Of a DNA stretch of 64,000 nucleotides, positions 1 through 7,238 are shown piece after piece. Both the position numbers and the translations under genes were made by a program. The notes under the pieces were generated by a model. The model was not told the DNA's origin. It made no database searches and worked only from the letters and a program-made list of their open reading frames with translations. Numbering within the stretch: the first letter of the stretch is position 1; each line of letters begins with the position of its first letter. Source of the DNA: Thermoprotei archaeon. GTDB lineage: Archaea; Thermoproteota; Thermoprotei; Thermoproteales; B15-G16. The DNA lies in assembly GCA_003649205.1 (NCBI GenBank), contig QMRC01000004.1:60459-124458 (forward strand). The letters run 5' to 3'.

Positions 1-1287
1 CAATACCATCAATGTTCTTACTAGTCCTCTCTTCACTTTTCTAAATCTCAACCATATGATGTTATCAGCTATTGCTGATACTGCTGGGTCCTTACCTGGT
101 TTCTCATCTGTTGTAAATATCGTGGTTATTCCGTAGGCCTTCAGTATCTTACATAGGTCACGTATTGTGTGTACGTACAGTTCTCTACCTATTACTCTCC
201 TTATGGATGATATACCGTCGAATATCACTAGGTCAGGTAGTGTATCTCTTCTAACGAACTTACTCACTATAGCACTTGGTGTTATGGACTTAGGATCTAC
301 GAACAGTATCTGTAGGTATGGTCTTAGCTTGTCTACTGGGTACGATAGGGTTTCTAGTGTTTGCTGAAGTTGTTCAGTAGGTTCTTCAAAACTTATGTAC
401 AGTACCTTCTTTCCCCTCATTGCGTTTTCAGCAGCTATTATTAGTGATAGTAATGTCTTTCCTGTCCCTACATGTCCCTGAAGTAGTGTTACAGAGCCCC
501 TGTAGAGTCCACCACCGAGGACTTCATCTAGCTCGCTTATGTACGTTTTAAGCAATTCCCTATAATCTACGTTTGCTCTAACTTCAAGAGGTACTGGATT
601 GAGTACAGTAAATCCTTCAGGTGGTCCAATTACGAATTGATACACAACTTGCTCTACTGGTCTACCTCTCATCTTCCTAATCTCCAAGTACCTTACTGGT
701 ATTGTCCAAGCTTTACCTCTTCTCTGGTATAGTACTACTACGGCATCAACCATGAATTCCTCTATTCCAAGACCTATGACCTGTGCTCCATAGGGTAGCT
801 CAGCTATTAGCAGTGTTACAGCACCTAAACCCTTCGATATCGTCTTAAGTACATTCCTTATCAGTGTTCTTGCTTTTGCCTCACCTAATTCCCTAATGAA
901 TGGTGTTATCGAATCTATGACAACTCTCTTCGCATTGAGAGATACAACTGCTTTAACTAGTTTATCAGCTAGAACATCAATTGATTCAGTACCCAGTGGT
1001 GGTAGTAGCTCTATGTACTTAAACACTCTTCTCTCCTCTAGCTCTCTGAAGTCCATTCCTAGATCCTTCATGTACATGTAGAACTCTTCTCTTGGCTCAT
1101 GGAGACTGATGTACACTCCTGGCTCACCAAATCTCTTCGCACCTTCATACACGAACTTAGCTGCAAACGTAGTCTTTCCAGAACCTGGATTACCCGCTAC
1201 GAGAACTACTGTTCCCGGTGTAAATCCTCCACCAATAGCTTCATCAAATCCGGGAATTCCCGTTGGTACTTTCTCCATCTTTCCCAT
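1..1287 (-). CDS. KaiC/RadA-type double-domain ATPase (partial, runs off left edge)
   Basis: The reading frame is open from an ATG at 1287 to base 1, about 429 codons with no stop, so the gene continues outside the window. It has two RecA-fold KaiC-like domains. The first has Walker A GNPGSGKTT near residue 33 after the KaiC lead-in PTGIPGFDEAIGGG. The second starts near residue 250 (ELDEVLGGG) with Walker A GHVGTGKTLL. Such archaeal KaiC homologues are ATP-binding signalling or regulatory ATPases, not necessarily clock proteins. GAGGT lies just before the ATG and supports this start. A TATA-like GGTATAAGTATT is on the minus strand near 1383-1394. It is downstream of the NAD(P)HX repair gene on the same strand but separated by about 125 nt. 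Confidence 0.85.
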   Translation of the reverse strand, partial: MGKMEKVPTGIPGFDEAIGGGFTPGTVVLVAGNPGSGKTTFAAKFVYEGAKRFGEPGVYISLHEPREEFYMYMKDLGMDFRELEERRVFKYIELLPPLGTESIDVLADKLVKAVVSLNAKRVVIDSITPFIRELGEAKARTLIRNVLKTISKGLGAVTLLIAELPYGAQVIGLGIEEFMVDAVVVLYQRRGKAWTIPVRYLEIRKMRGRPVEQVVYQFVIGPPEGFTVLNPVPLEVRANVDYRELLKTYISELDEVLGGGLYRGSVTLLQGHVGTGKTLLSLIIAAENAMRGKKVLYISFEEPTEQLQQTLETLSYPVDKLRPYLQILFVDPKSITPSAIVSKFVRRDTLPDLVIFDGISSIRRVIGRELYVHTIRDLCKILKAYGITTIFTTDEKPGKDPAVSAIADNIIWLRFRKVKRGLVRTLMVL

Positions 1288-1382
1288 AGTCGATACCTCA
1301 CATGCATCAGCCGGTGTTGGCCTCTTCATCAATCGTTCGTGAGACAGTCATCATCCTTGCCTAACCGTTTCCATACCCCAAT

Positions 1383-1394
1383 ACTTATACCTTT
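1383..1394 (-). promoter_or_regulatory. TATA-like element for the KaiC-type gene
   Basis: Read on the minus strand this is GGTATAAGTATT, a good archaeal TATA box. It lies about 95 nt before the ATG, so a short 5' leader is implied. Confidence 0.4.
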
Positions 1395-1412
1395 CTCGTT
1401 ACCACAATAGAA

Positions 1413-3011
1413 CTAGCTCTGTCTTCTCTCTAGGTACTCAATTACTACTGTTCCATAGCTACTTGTGCTAGGTACCTCAAACAATCTGAATACTCTCGGA
1501 ATGTACTTCAGTAGATCTGTTGCAGTTATCCTACCTCCCATCTCTCTAACTGCTAAGTCACCTGCAAGTCCATTTATAAACGCCGCAACCGCTGCAGCTC
1601 TTACTGGTGTACTCCAGCACAGGAGTGCTGCTACTAGACCTGTAAGTACGTCACCTGTACCACCAACTGCCATTGCTTGATTACCCGTTGCGTTTATCTT
1701 CAATACCTTACCGTCTGTGACTATGTCCTGTGGTCCCTTGATGAGTAGCGTACATCCTAGCTTTCTTGCCCACTCAATAGCTACTTCACATCTCTCCTCT
1801 AGCTTATCTGGTGGAGGTAGTTCTTGACCTGTAAGTATTCGGAATTCTCCAGCATGTGGGGTCACCACAGCTTTTTCATAGAGTAGATCATGTCTTTCTC
1901 TAAGCACTTTAATGCCATCTGCATCGATAACCACACTTTTTCCCGATTCCTTTAAGTACTTCATCAGTTCTGTAACCGCATCGCGTACATCATCCACCGT
2001 AGTTAGTCCTGGACCTATAGCTACCACATCAGCCCTGTTTACTAGCTCTAGAAGTGTGGGTATGTGTCTTGGTGATACGTAGTCACCGGGTAGTGCTTTA
2101 ACTATGAGATTTGGTGAGTAAGACCTCACAACACTTGCTACGGTTGATGGTGTAGCTACTATGACTAAGTCGACTCCAGCACTTAATGCTGCTAGAGCTG
2201 TTAGCGCTGGTGCACCACTGTACTCAACTGAACCACCAATAACCAGTACCCTTCCTCTATCACCCTTCTTTACATAAGGACTCCACTTCGGTAGTGTATA
2301 CCTCGCATCACCGGGACCTACGAGTAATTCAGCTTCCGGTGGTATACCTATGTCAACTACAATCACGTCACCACTGTACTCCTTAGCTTTCAGTAGACCT
2401 TCCTTAACCTTGTGAAAGGTAACGGTTACAGTAGCTTTGATAGCTTGTCCAAGTACTTCACCTGTATCTGCACTTAATCCACTAGGTACATCAACAGATA
2501 CGATAGGTATCTTCCTCTCCTCTCGAATGCTATTGATTAACTCAATGCATTTAGCGTAGATACCACGTACAGTACCTCTCACACCTATACCGAGAATAGC
2601 ATCTACCACGCAGTCAGTACTCATCAGGAGAGACCTCAGCACCTGTAGATCATCCACCTCCTTGATAACTACCTTTTCGATACAGTTCATTAGCTGGAGA
2701 GTAGACCAATTTCTCCTAGCTTCGTCAGTCCTTATGTCCTTTGGATCTCCAAGAAGAGCAACTGAGACATCATACCCTCTACAGCTGAGGTACCTTGCAG
2801 CTACAAACCCATCACCACCATTATTACCTAAGCCGCACACAACAACTACCCTCTTTCCACACCCAACGTACTTAGTAACTACATCAGCTACAGACCTACC
2901 AGCTACCTCCATCATCTGTAGACTGGATATCCCAAGTGCTCTAGCATTTTCCTCAGCAATGTACATGTCACGAACTTTAATGACTTGAGGAAGGTACTTC
3001 AGGAGCTTTCT
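1413..3011 (-). CDS. nnr: Bifunctional NAD(P)H-hydrate epimerase / ADP- or ATP-dependent dehydratase
   Basis: This enzyme repairs NADHX and NADPHX. The N-terminal half is a YjeF-N epimerase domain (GLGNNGGDGFVAARYL, then VSVDVPSGLSADTGEV). The C-terminal half is the YjeF-C/carbohydrate-kinase-like dehydratase (VLVIGGSVEYSGAPALTALA, then GNQAMAVGGTGDVLTGLVAA with the GTGD catalytic motif). The frame opens upstream at a TTG (3050), but GGAGGTGA lies 5 nt before the GTG at 3011, so I place the start there (532 aa). That is a normal length for the fused archaeal and bacterial form. A divergent promoter near 3072 serves the sRNAs on the other strand. Confidence 0.93.
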   Translation of the reverse strand, partial: RKLLKYLPQVIKVRDMYIAEENARALGISSLQMMEVAGRSVADVVTKYVGCGKRVVVVCGLGNNGGDGFVAARYLSCRGYDVSVALLGDPKDIRTDEARRNWSTLQLMNCIEKVVIKEVDDLQVLRSLLMSTDCVVDAILGIGVRGTVRGIYAKCIELINSIREERKIPIVSVDVPSGLSADTGEVLGQAIKATVTVTFHKVKEGLLKAKEYSGDVIVVDIGIPPEAELLVGPGDARYTLPKWSPYVKKGDRGRVLVIGGSVEYSGAPALTALAALSAGVDLVIVATPSTVASVVRSYSPNLIVKALPGDYVSPRHIPTLLELVNRADVVAIGPGLTTVDDVRDAVTELMKYLKESGKSVVIDADGIKVLRERHDLLYEKAVVTPHAGEFRILTGQELPPPDKLEERCEVAIEWARKLGCTLLIKGPQDIVTDGKVLKINATGNQAMAVGGTGDVLTGLVAALLCWSTPVRAAAVAAFINGLAGDLAVREMGGRITATDLLKYIPRVFRLFEVPSTSSYGTVVIEYLERRQS

Positions 3012-3071
3012 CACGTACTCACCTCCGTAGAGCGCATGGAGGTACCTCAAGCTCTAAGGTACTTAGGTAAG

Positions 3072-3080
3072 TTTTTAAGT
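3072..3080 (+). promoter_or_regulatory. TATA box for sRNA gene at 3101
   Basis: TTTTTAAGT lies about 28 nt before the predicted 5' end of the first C/D box sRNA, the standard archaeal TATA-to-start distance. Confidence 0.45.
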
Positions 3081-3100
3081 TGTATTAACGGACTCTACTC

Positions 3101-3157
3101 CTGGATGATGTAGGAGGTGATCTCGGATAGGTGAAGAGGATAGCAGATGCTGACTCT
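3101..3157 (+). ncRNA. C/D box sRNA; D' guide complementary to 16S rRNA 3' end
   Basis: The boxes are C ATGATGT (3105-3111), D' CGGA (3124-3127), C' GTGAAGA (3131-3137) and D CTGA (3150-3153), with 12-nt guides on both sides and a 3-nt gap between D' and C'. The D' guide is AGGAGGTGATCT, which pairs with the universal 16S 3' tail GAUCACCUCCU. By the N+5 rule it would methylate the C equivalent to E. coli C1533. The rRNA match is from memory of the conserved tail. Confidence 0.75.
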
Positions 3158-3165
3158 CAACTACT

Positions 3166-3226
3166 GGTAGCGATGAGGAGGAGGCCAGTGGGCTGATCTC
3201 TGATGAACGGCAAAAGCTCTGAGCTA
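3166..3226 (+). ncRNA. C/D box sRNA
   Basis: The boxes are C GCGATGA (3170-3176), D' CTGA (3193-3196), C' CTGATGA (3200-3206) and D CTGA (3219-3222). The D guide is 12 nt (ACGGCAAAAGCT) and the D' guide space is 16 nt. It starts 13 nt after the previous sRNA and may share its transcript. I could not assign a target. Confidence 0.7.
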
Positions 3227-3245
3227 TGATCTCTCTCGAGTATAC

Positions 3246-3306
3246 CTGGATGAAATACATGGGATATTCAGATAGGTGAAGAAGCTCGGGCAATATCAAT
3301 TGATTA
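3246..3306 (+). ncRNA. Possible third C/D box sRNA, degenerate D box
   Basis: ATGAAAT (3250-3256), CAGA (3269-3272) and GTGAAGA (3276-3282) have the spacing of C, D' and C'. The final D box is poor: only TTGA at 3300-3303, giving a 17-nt guide space. It could be a decayed copy or a chance match. Confidence 0.35.
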
Positions 3307-3341
3307 ATTCCGAGCTATTTTCGAGGAAAAATAAGGGGTTT

Positions 3342-4292
3342 TTACTTAACCTCCTCCAGTACCTTCTTCAGCTCTCCTAGACTCTTCTCTAGCTTAGAGA
3401 CGTAGCTCCTCAACTTATCCAGCTCATTTTTAAGTGAGTCATTTTCCTTAGTTAATTCCTCAACTCTTCTCCTAAGTTCATCTCTTTCCTCTGTTACTTT
3501 CTTCAGCTCCTCTCTCAATCTCTCTGCTTCTGATCTAGCTTCTTCAAGTTGCTTACTCAATTCATCCATCTTCGTCTTTAGCTCACTTGCTTCTGCACCT
3601 CTAGCTATGTAGTCGGCTAATTGACTTCGAAGCTCAGAGTTCTCTCTCATCAACTCCTCAATCTTCCTCTTCAACTCGCTGTTCTCTGCTTCAAGCTCCC
3701 TAACTCTAGTACTTAGCTCCTCTACCTTCCTACGTAGCTCCCCTACTTCTGTAGGTGGTGCAGCGCCTTTCTTCAACTCTTCGAGAACTTCCTGTAGCTT
3801 ATCACTTCTAATCCAGTAAATTACCTCGCTCCTATCTCTAAACCACGTTAACTTACCTGTTGTGAGATCCAGCTCTAGGTCTGTCACTATGACGAATATG
3901 TCACCTGGCTCAATCTTGTACTTAGGTACTATCTCGTTGAAGAACCAGCTCTTCATCTCATCAAATACCTGTCTAACTGAGGTCTTGTACTCTGGCTTAT
4001 CCCTTAGCTCAGAGAATATCTTCTCACTCTCTTCAGGACCGAAATGCTCTCTCAAGCTACCAGCTATAGCACCGAAGAGCAATCTGAAGAAGTCTGGTCT
4101 ACCCTCTCTACCATACCTACCGAAGAACCTACCAGCTGAGGTCTTACCCGTTACCCACCTAATTCTCAAGATCTTCCTACCATCTTCAGTCACAGTTAGT
4201 ATGGATCTCGTGATACCTGCTTCAACAGCTCTCTCCTTCTCCTCCTCGGGAATACCTAGTCTCCTCTCAATCTCTTCCCTCCTCTTCGACAT
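3342..4292 (-). CDS. Conserved archaeal-type protein with long C-terminal coiled coil
   Basis: I do not recognise a named family. The 316-residue protein has a globular, mixed-charge N-terminal half (residues 1-175, including RWVTGKTSAGRFFGRYGREG and a V-rich segment GDIFVIVTDLELDL). An uninterrupted heptad-rich coiled coil runs from about residue 185 to the C-terminus (repeated ELR, ELK, ELT units). No membrane segment or signal peptide is visible, so it is probably cytoplasmic and oligomeric. The ATG at 4292 begins MSKRREEIERRLG. It is followed at some distance by an antisense-strand sRNA pair at 3101-3226. Confidence 0.75.
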   Translation of the reverse strand: MSKRREEIERRLGIPEEEKERAVEAGITRSILTVTEDGRKILRIRWVTGKTSAGRFFGRYGREGRPDFFRLLFGAIAGSLREHFGPEESEKIFSELRDKPEYKTSVRQVFDEMKSWFFNEIVPKYKIEPGDIFVIVTDLELDLTTGKLTWFRDRSEVIYWIRSDKLQEVLEELKKGAAPPTEVGELRRKVEELSTRVRELEAENSELKRKIEELMRENSELRSQLADYIARGAEASELKTKMDELSKQLEEARSEAERLREELKKVTEERDELRRRVEELTKENDSLKNELDKLRSYVSKLEKSLGELKKVLEEVK

Positions 4293-4365
4293 GAGTGCAA
4301 CCTCAGTAGTAACACCGTAGCACTACGTAATAAAGCTTGTTATTATAATCAAGGTCTACCTAGCT

Positions 4366-4420
4366 AAGTCAGCTAACAGCTCACTCATCACCAATCAAGG
4401 GCCGTAGGTTCATCACCTAG
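4366..4420 (-). ncRNA. C/D box sRNA; D guide matches conserved 23S rRNA segment
   Basis: On the minus strand the boxes are C GTGATGA (4410-4416), D' TTGA (4395-4398), C' GTGATGA (4385-4391) and D CTGA (4369-4372), with 11- and 12-nt guides. The D guide GTGAGCTGTTAG is the complement of CUAACAGCUCAC. That closely resembles the conserved 23S sequence (G)UAAUAGCUCAC near E. coli position 1100, in the L11/GTPase-centre region. The target is recalled from memory and not aligned. Confidence 0.8.
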
Positions 4421-4446
4421 AGTAGGTACAGTTGACTAGACCCTAA

Positions 4447-4914
4447 TTAAGTTCCTGACTTACTCCTCGATGTTGGTACAGGTACTTGCTTCGGTATCCT
4501 GAATACACGTCCTCTATCATCTAGCTTCTCTCCACCCAACTTCTTGGTTAGTAACCACGCGATGTACTTATAGTACTCAGGATCTAGTGAACTAGTTATC
4601 TCAACCCTATACGTACTACCCTCATCCCTAAAACTTAGAACAGTGAGTAAGCTAGCAGCTCTATCACTACCAAACCTCCTCTCTAAGCTACGGAACACGA
4701 CCTTCTTCGAATCAACAAGCTTTTGCTTCACTGCCTGAGGAGTTTCAGTAGGTTTTGCTGTAGCAGTAACTTCAGGTTGTACCTGCTGAGGTACTTGTAC
4801 ATGGACGTGAATTACGATCTGTATATTCTCAATGGACACCGTTCTACCACAATACGGGCAAGTAAATACGATGTACGCCTCTGCTGGTTTCTCCTTCTCA
4901 CTTCCAGAACTCAC
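4447..4914 (-). CDS. Hypothetical protein with N-terminal CPYC zinc-finger-like motif
   Basis: This 155-residue protein was not recognised. Its N-terminus holds a single FTCPYCGRTV knuckle (residues 18-27) with no second Cys pair, so metal binding would need a dimer or another partner. A P/T/Q-rich linker (about 40-65) follows. The C-terminal part (about 66-145) is a compact alpha/beta region (VVFRSLERRFGSDRAASLL, VEITSSLDPEYYKYIAWLL). The start is GTG at 4914 (MSSGSEKEKPAEAYIVF). No membrane segment. It lies between two minus-strand sRNAs. Confidence 0.65.
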   Translation of the reverse strand: MSSGSEKEKPAEAYIVFTCPYCGRTVSIENIQIVIHVHVQVPQQVQPEVTATAKPTETPQAVKQKLVDSKKVVFRSLERRFGSDRAASLLTVLSFRDEGSTYRVEITSSLDPEYYKYIAWLLTKKLGGEKLDDRGRVFRIPKQVPVPTSRSKSGT

Positions 4915-4994
4915 GTAATCACCTCTACTGGAAGTAACCTATGTACTTAGGAGTACTTAAACAATGCCCCTCCACCTGACTATCTAATGGTACG

Positions 4995-5052
4995 GGGGTC
5001 AGAGCCTGGAGTCATCCTCACTCAATCGGTCTCAAGTTCGTCAATCATCCCC
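4995..5052 (-). ncRNA. C/D box sRNA overlapping the stop of the NfeD-like gene
   Basis: On the minus strand the boxes are C ATGATTG (5042-5048, imperfect), D' CCGA (5026-5029), C' GTGAGGA (5015-5021) and D CTGA (4999-5002). The spacing is exactly 12-4-12, as in the clear copies in this window. The C box contains the TGA stop of the upstream NfeD-like gene, so the sRNA may be processed from its mRNA. Confidence 0.6.
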
Positions 5053-5425
5053 TAACCTTAACAAGCAACTTATTACCGGATACACCTGTAACAACGATCT
5101 CTGTACCCTCCTTAATGAGACCACTTATAGATATCGCTCTCCATAGAACACCCTCAATGGACACTAAACCTTCAGGAGAGAGATCTGTAATTGCTCTACC
5201 GATCTTACCAATCATGGCTTCAGGGCCAAACTTCGTAGGTCCTTTTTGGGATCTGTACATCAGATAGCTCATTACACCAGAGATAAGCCATAGAAAGGTT
5301 GATAGCAGGATTATGGCGTTTAAATTGAGGATGTTTGTGAAGTATAGATAGGTCATTACTAGCGTAGGTACGAGAGCAATCAATAGAATGATGCAGATGA
5401 TACCGACTAATACCTCATGCCTCAA
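5045..5425 (-). CDS. NfeD-like membrane protein (short form)
   Basis: This 126-residue protein has two hydrophobic segments (about 5-29 and 36-56) and a C-terminal OB-fold of NfeD type (GRAITDLSPEGLVSIEGVLW, then GTEIVVTGVSGNKLLV). NfeD proteins work with stomatin/SPFH partners at membranes. No stomatin gene is next to it here. The start is a TTG (MRHEVLVG). Its TGA stop is part of the C box of the following sRNA. Confidence 0.75.
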   Translation of the reverse strand: MRHEVLVGIICIILLIALVPTLVMTYLYFTNILNLNAIILLSTFLWLISGVMSYLMYRSQKGPTKFGPEAMIGKIGRAITDLSPEGLVSIEGVLWRAISISGLIKEGTEIVVTGVSGNKLLVKVRG

Positions 5426-5489
5426 CTACACCACCGATAACTTTAGAGAGTAGCGGGTACCTAAGTACTTTAGTTCATACATTCTACCA

Positions 5490-6128
5490 CTACGCCCAGC
5501 TAACAATTATCGTAGGTACATCCCTCATCACAACATGTGATCTCGTAGGTTCTCTTCCAAGTAGTTGAAGTGATATACCTGTAATAAACCCACGAACAAA
5601 GTGAGTAAGGACACCATTTGCACCAGTGAACCTAATTATGACCTCACGATCACTAAGAGTGATATCCATTGAACCAAAACCCTGTGCACTAAGGTACTTC
5701 AGACAGAGAGAAACTACATCCTGTATCCTACCAAGTACTAACGATACCTTTTTCCTAAGGTACTCACCGAGAGAGATACCGTACTCAAGACCTATGTAGT
5801 ACAGAATAGCATCTGCTCCAGTACCCGCTCTCCTCCTCAACCTATGAAAAGCATTAATCAGTACCTTAGCAGGAAATCTAATGACTCGAGACCTAGTAAC
5901 TCTCCTACCAGATAGGTACCTATAGCAACCCCTCAAGGACCTCTCAACAGCATCTGGATGTGAGAGTACAGAGACGATGTAGTAGTTCCTCTCCTTTTCA
6001 ATACAGAGGTAAGGTAGTTCAGACACACTAGTGAGCAAGTTAATGATGAAGGTACGTACATCAGAGAAGCTACTGAAGAACAGGGTCACACACCTAAGAT
6101 TACTCTCCAAGGTACTCACCAATACCAA
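5490..6128 (-). CDS. Possible V4R-like sensor protein of a regulator operon
   Basis: This 212-residue protein is not firmly assigned. The C-terminal half (about 105-195) has the pattern of a V4R-type ligand-sensing domain: ILYYIGLEYGISLGEYL, a long helix, a beta hairpin, then VLTHFVRGFITGISLQLLG. The N-terminal 80 residues are an alpha/beta region without motifs. Its start overlaps the end of the winged-helix gene at 6100-6378 by about 29 nt, and that gene overlaps the next by 4 nt, so all three form one operon. A sensor plus two DNA-binding proteins would make a compact ligand-responsive switch; this is inference. Confidence 0.6.
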   Translation of the reverse strand: MVLVSTLESNLRCVTLFFSSFSDVRTFIINLLTSVSELPYLCIEKERNYYIVSVLSHPDAVERSLRGCYRYLSGRRVTRSRVIRFPAKVLINAFHRLRRRAGTGADAILYYIGLEYGISLGEYLRKKVSLVLGRIQDVVSLCLKYLSAQGFGSMDITLSDREVIIRFTGANGVLTHFVRGFITGISLQLLGREPTRSHVVMRDVPTIIVSWA

Positions 6129-6378
6129 GCATCTTCACTAACTTCCTGAACTCACTTAGGAAAGCAAGACCACGTTCAGTAGGTCTAAAGATCCTAAGTC
6201 TACCACTATCAATCTCCCTAAGAAGACCTAGCTTCAGCAGGTAATTCACGTACTCTCTAGTCCTCGAAAATGGTAAACCAACATAGTACTGAATTCGAGT
6301 AATCGTTGGCTTATCGAGAACAGCAGCCGCCTCAACTACCTTAGCCATTATAACTAAGGAATCACGCCTCTGCCTCAT
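6100..6378 (-). CDS. Small winged-helix DNA-binding protein
   Basis: The 92-residue protein is almost entirely one archaeal winged-helix domain: a first helix (VVEAAAVL), the turn and recognition helix (TITRIQYYVGLPFSRTREYVNYLLKLG), and a wing (LREIDSGRLRIFRPTERG). It is the middle gene of the operon 5490-6977, overlapping the upstream regulator by 4 nt (ATGA-type) and the downstream V4R-like gene by 29 nt. It probably acts as a transcription regulator, possibly through the tandem operator at 6988-7027. Confidence 0.75.
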   Translation of the reverse strand: MRQRRDSLVIMAKVVEAAAVLDKPTITRIQYYVGLPFSRTREYVNYLLKLGLLREIDSGRLRIFRPTERGLAFLSEFRKLVKMLGIGEYLGE

Positions 6379-6977
6379 AAACCCTCAACACCTCCAATAA
6401 CGACGTATGCTCTCCACCATGGTATAGTGCTTTCATATTTGACACCTAGCAGACGGTAGCCAAGTATTGAAAATACTTGGTGTTCAACTACGAATTCGAG
6501 GTCTTCTAATCTAATGCCCCCTCTACCGTAGCACCTTAGTCTAGGGAGTAGAACCTTGGCTTTCTCCTTAATGTGATCGTATACGTTCTGTGTCATTTCA
6601 ACAAATTTACTAATCTCTTCCTCAAGTTCTAGCTCGATCATCTTCACTTCATCGCTCGTTATGAATGGTATTGCTAAATCGTACTTTTTCTCAACTCTAA
6701 AGCTACTGAGCTGTGTTACTAATTCTCTTACAACACCATGTTCCTTCAACACCTTGAGGTGCTTGTACACGGTAGGTGGTGTGAGGTTAAGTGTATCAGC
6801 TATCTCCCTTAAGGTTAATGGCCCATAGAGAGCCAGGAGCGCAATTATTGCCTTCTTAGTTCCCAGAGTGAAGTCATGCCTAAACGGTGTTTTGTGTTCT
6901 GGTGTAAATGAGCCTGTACCACGTATTGATACTAGTACCTTGTTGAAATCAATAGGTATTCGAGACCTCGAAACCAT
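6375..6977 (-). CDS. ArsR/MarR-like helix-turn-helix transcription regulator
   Basis: The 200-residue protein has an N-terminal winged helix at about residues 38-90 (LTLREIADTLNLTPPTVYKH is the HTH; LKVLKEHGVVREL follows). A helical linker (about 110-140) and a C-terminal region without a recognised motif come after it. It begins the operon 6977 to 5490. Four AGTTAAC-like repeats overlap its own promoter just upstream, suggesting autoregulation. The same gap carries the promoter of the divergent peptide/radical SAM pair, which it may also control. Confidence 0.78.
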   Translation of the reverse strand: MVSRSRIPIDFNKVLVSIRGTGSFTPEHKTPFRHDFTLGTKKAIIALLALYGPLTLREIADTLNLTPPTVYKHLKVLKEHGVVRELVTQLSSFRVEKKYDLAIPFITSDEVKMIELELEEEISKFVEMTQNVYDHIKEKAKVLLPRLRCYGRGGIRLEDLEFVVEHQVFSILGYRLLGVKYESTIPWWRAYVVIGGVEGL

Positions 6978-6987
6978 ACGAATCCCC

Positions 6988-7027
6988 AGTTAACCTCCAA
7001 GTTAACAAAGTTAGCCTTTAAGTTAAT
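6988..7027. promoter_or_regulatory. Tandem AGTTAAC operator overlapping the regulator promoter
   Basis: Four copies of AGTTA(A/G)(C/T) start at 6988, 7000, 7009 and 7021 (spacing 12, 9, 12). The last overlaps the minus-strand TATA-like ACTTAAAG of the HTH operon. GTTAAC is itself a 6-bp palindrome. Repeated half-sites over the promoter are typical of autoregulated operators. Confidence 0.55.
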
Positions 7028-7146
7028 AACTTTTTCTGAATATTCCTAAATACTATACTTACATTATATTCGCATCCATTTGCTCTATGTCCCTACCTGT
7101 GATCCTGTTTCAATTGAGTGATCTAGTGTCTTAGTGGGTGTAGTAC

Positions 7147-7221
7147 ATGAAGGTGAGGGTTCGTAAGGTGAAGAAGTACAGGTCCTGTGCAAACATATTC
7201 TGCACAATAGTCTGGGTATAA
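7147..7221 (+). CDS. Candidate RiPP precursor peptide (24 aa) before radical SAM/SPASM gene
   Basis: The ATG at 7147 opens 24 codons ending at TAA 7219-7221. The peptide has a strongly basic leader-like half (MKVRVRKVKKYR) and a hydrophobic tail with two cysteines (CANIFC, then TIVWV). The next gene, 17 nt on and on the same strand, is a radical SAM/SPASM enzyme of the type that modifies ribosomal peptides. Small peptides immediately before such maturases are often their substrates. The ORF is short enough to be chance; position and Cys content are the only support. Confidence 0.4.
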   Translation: MKVRVRKVKKYRSCANIFCTIVWV

Positions 7222-7238
7222 GCTAGGGTGACTGCGTG

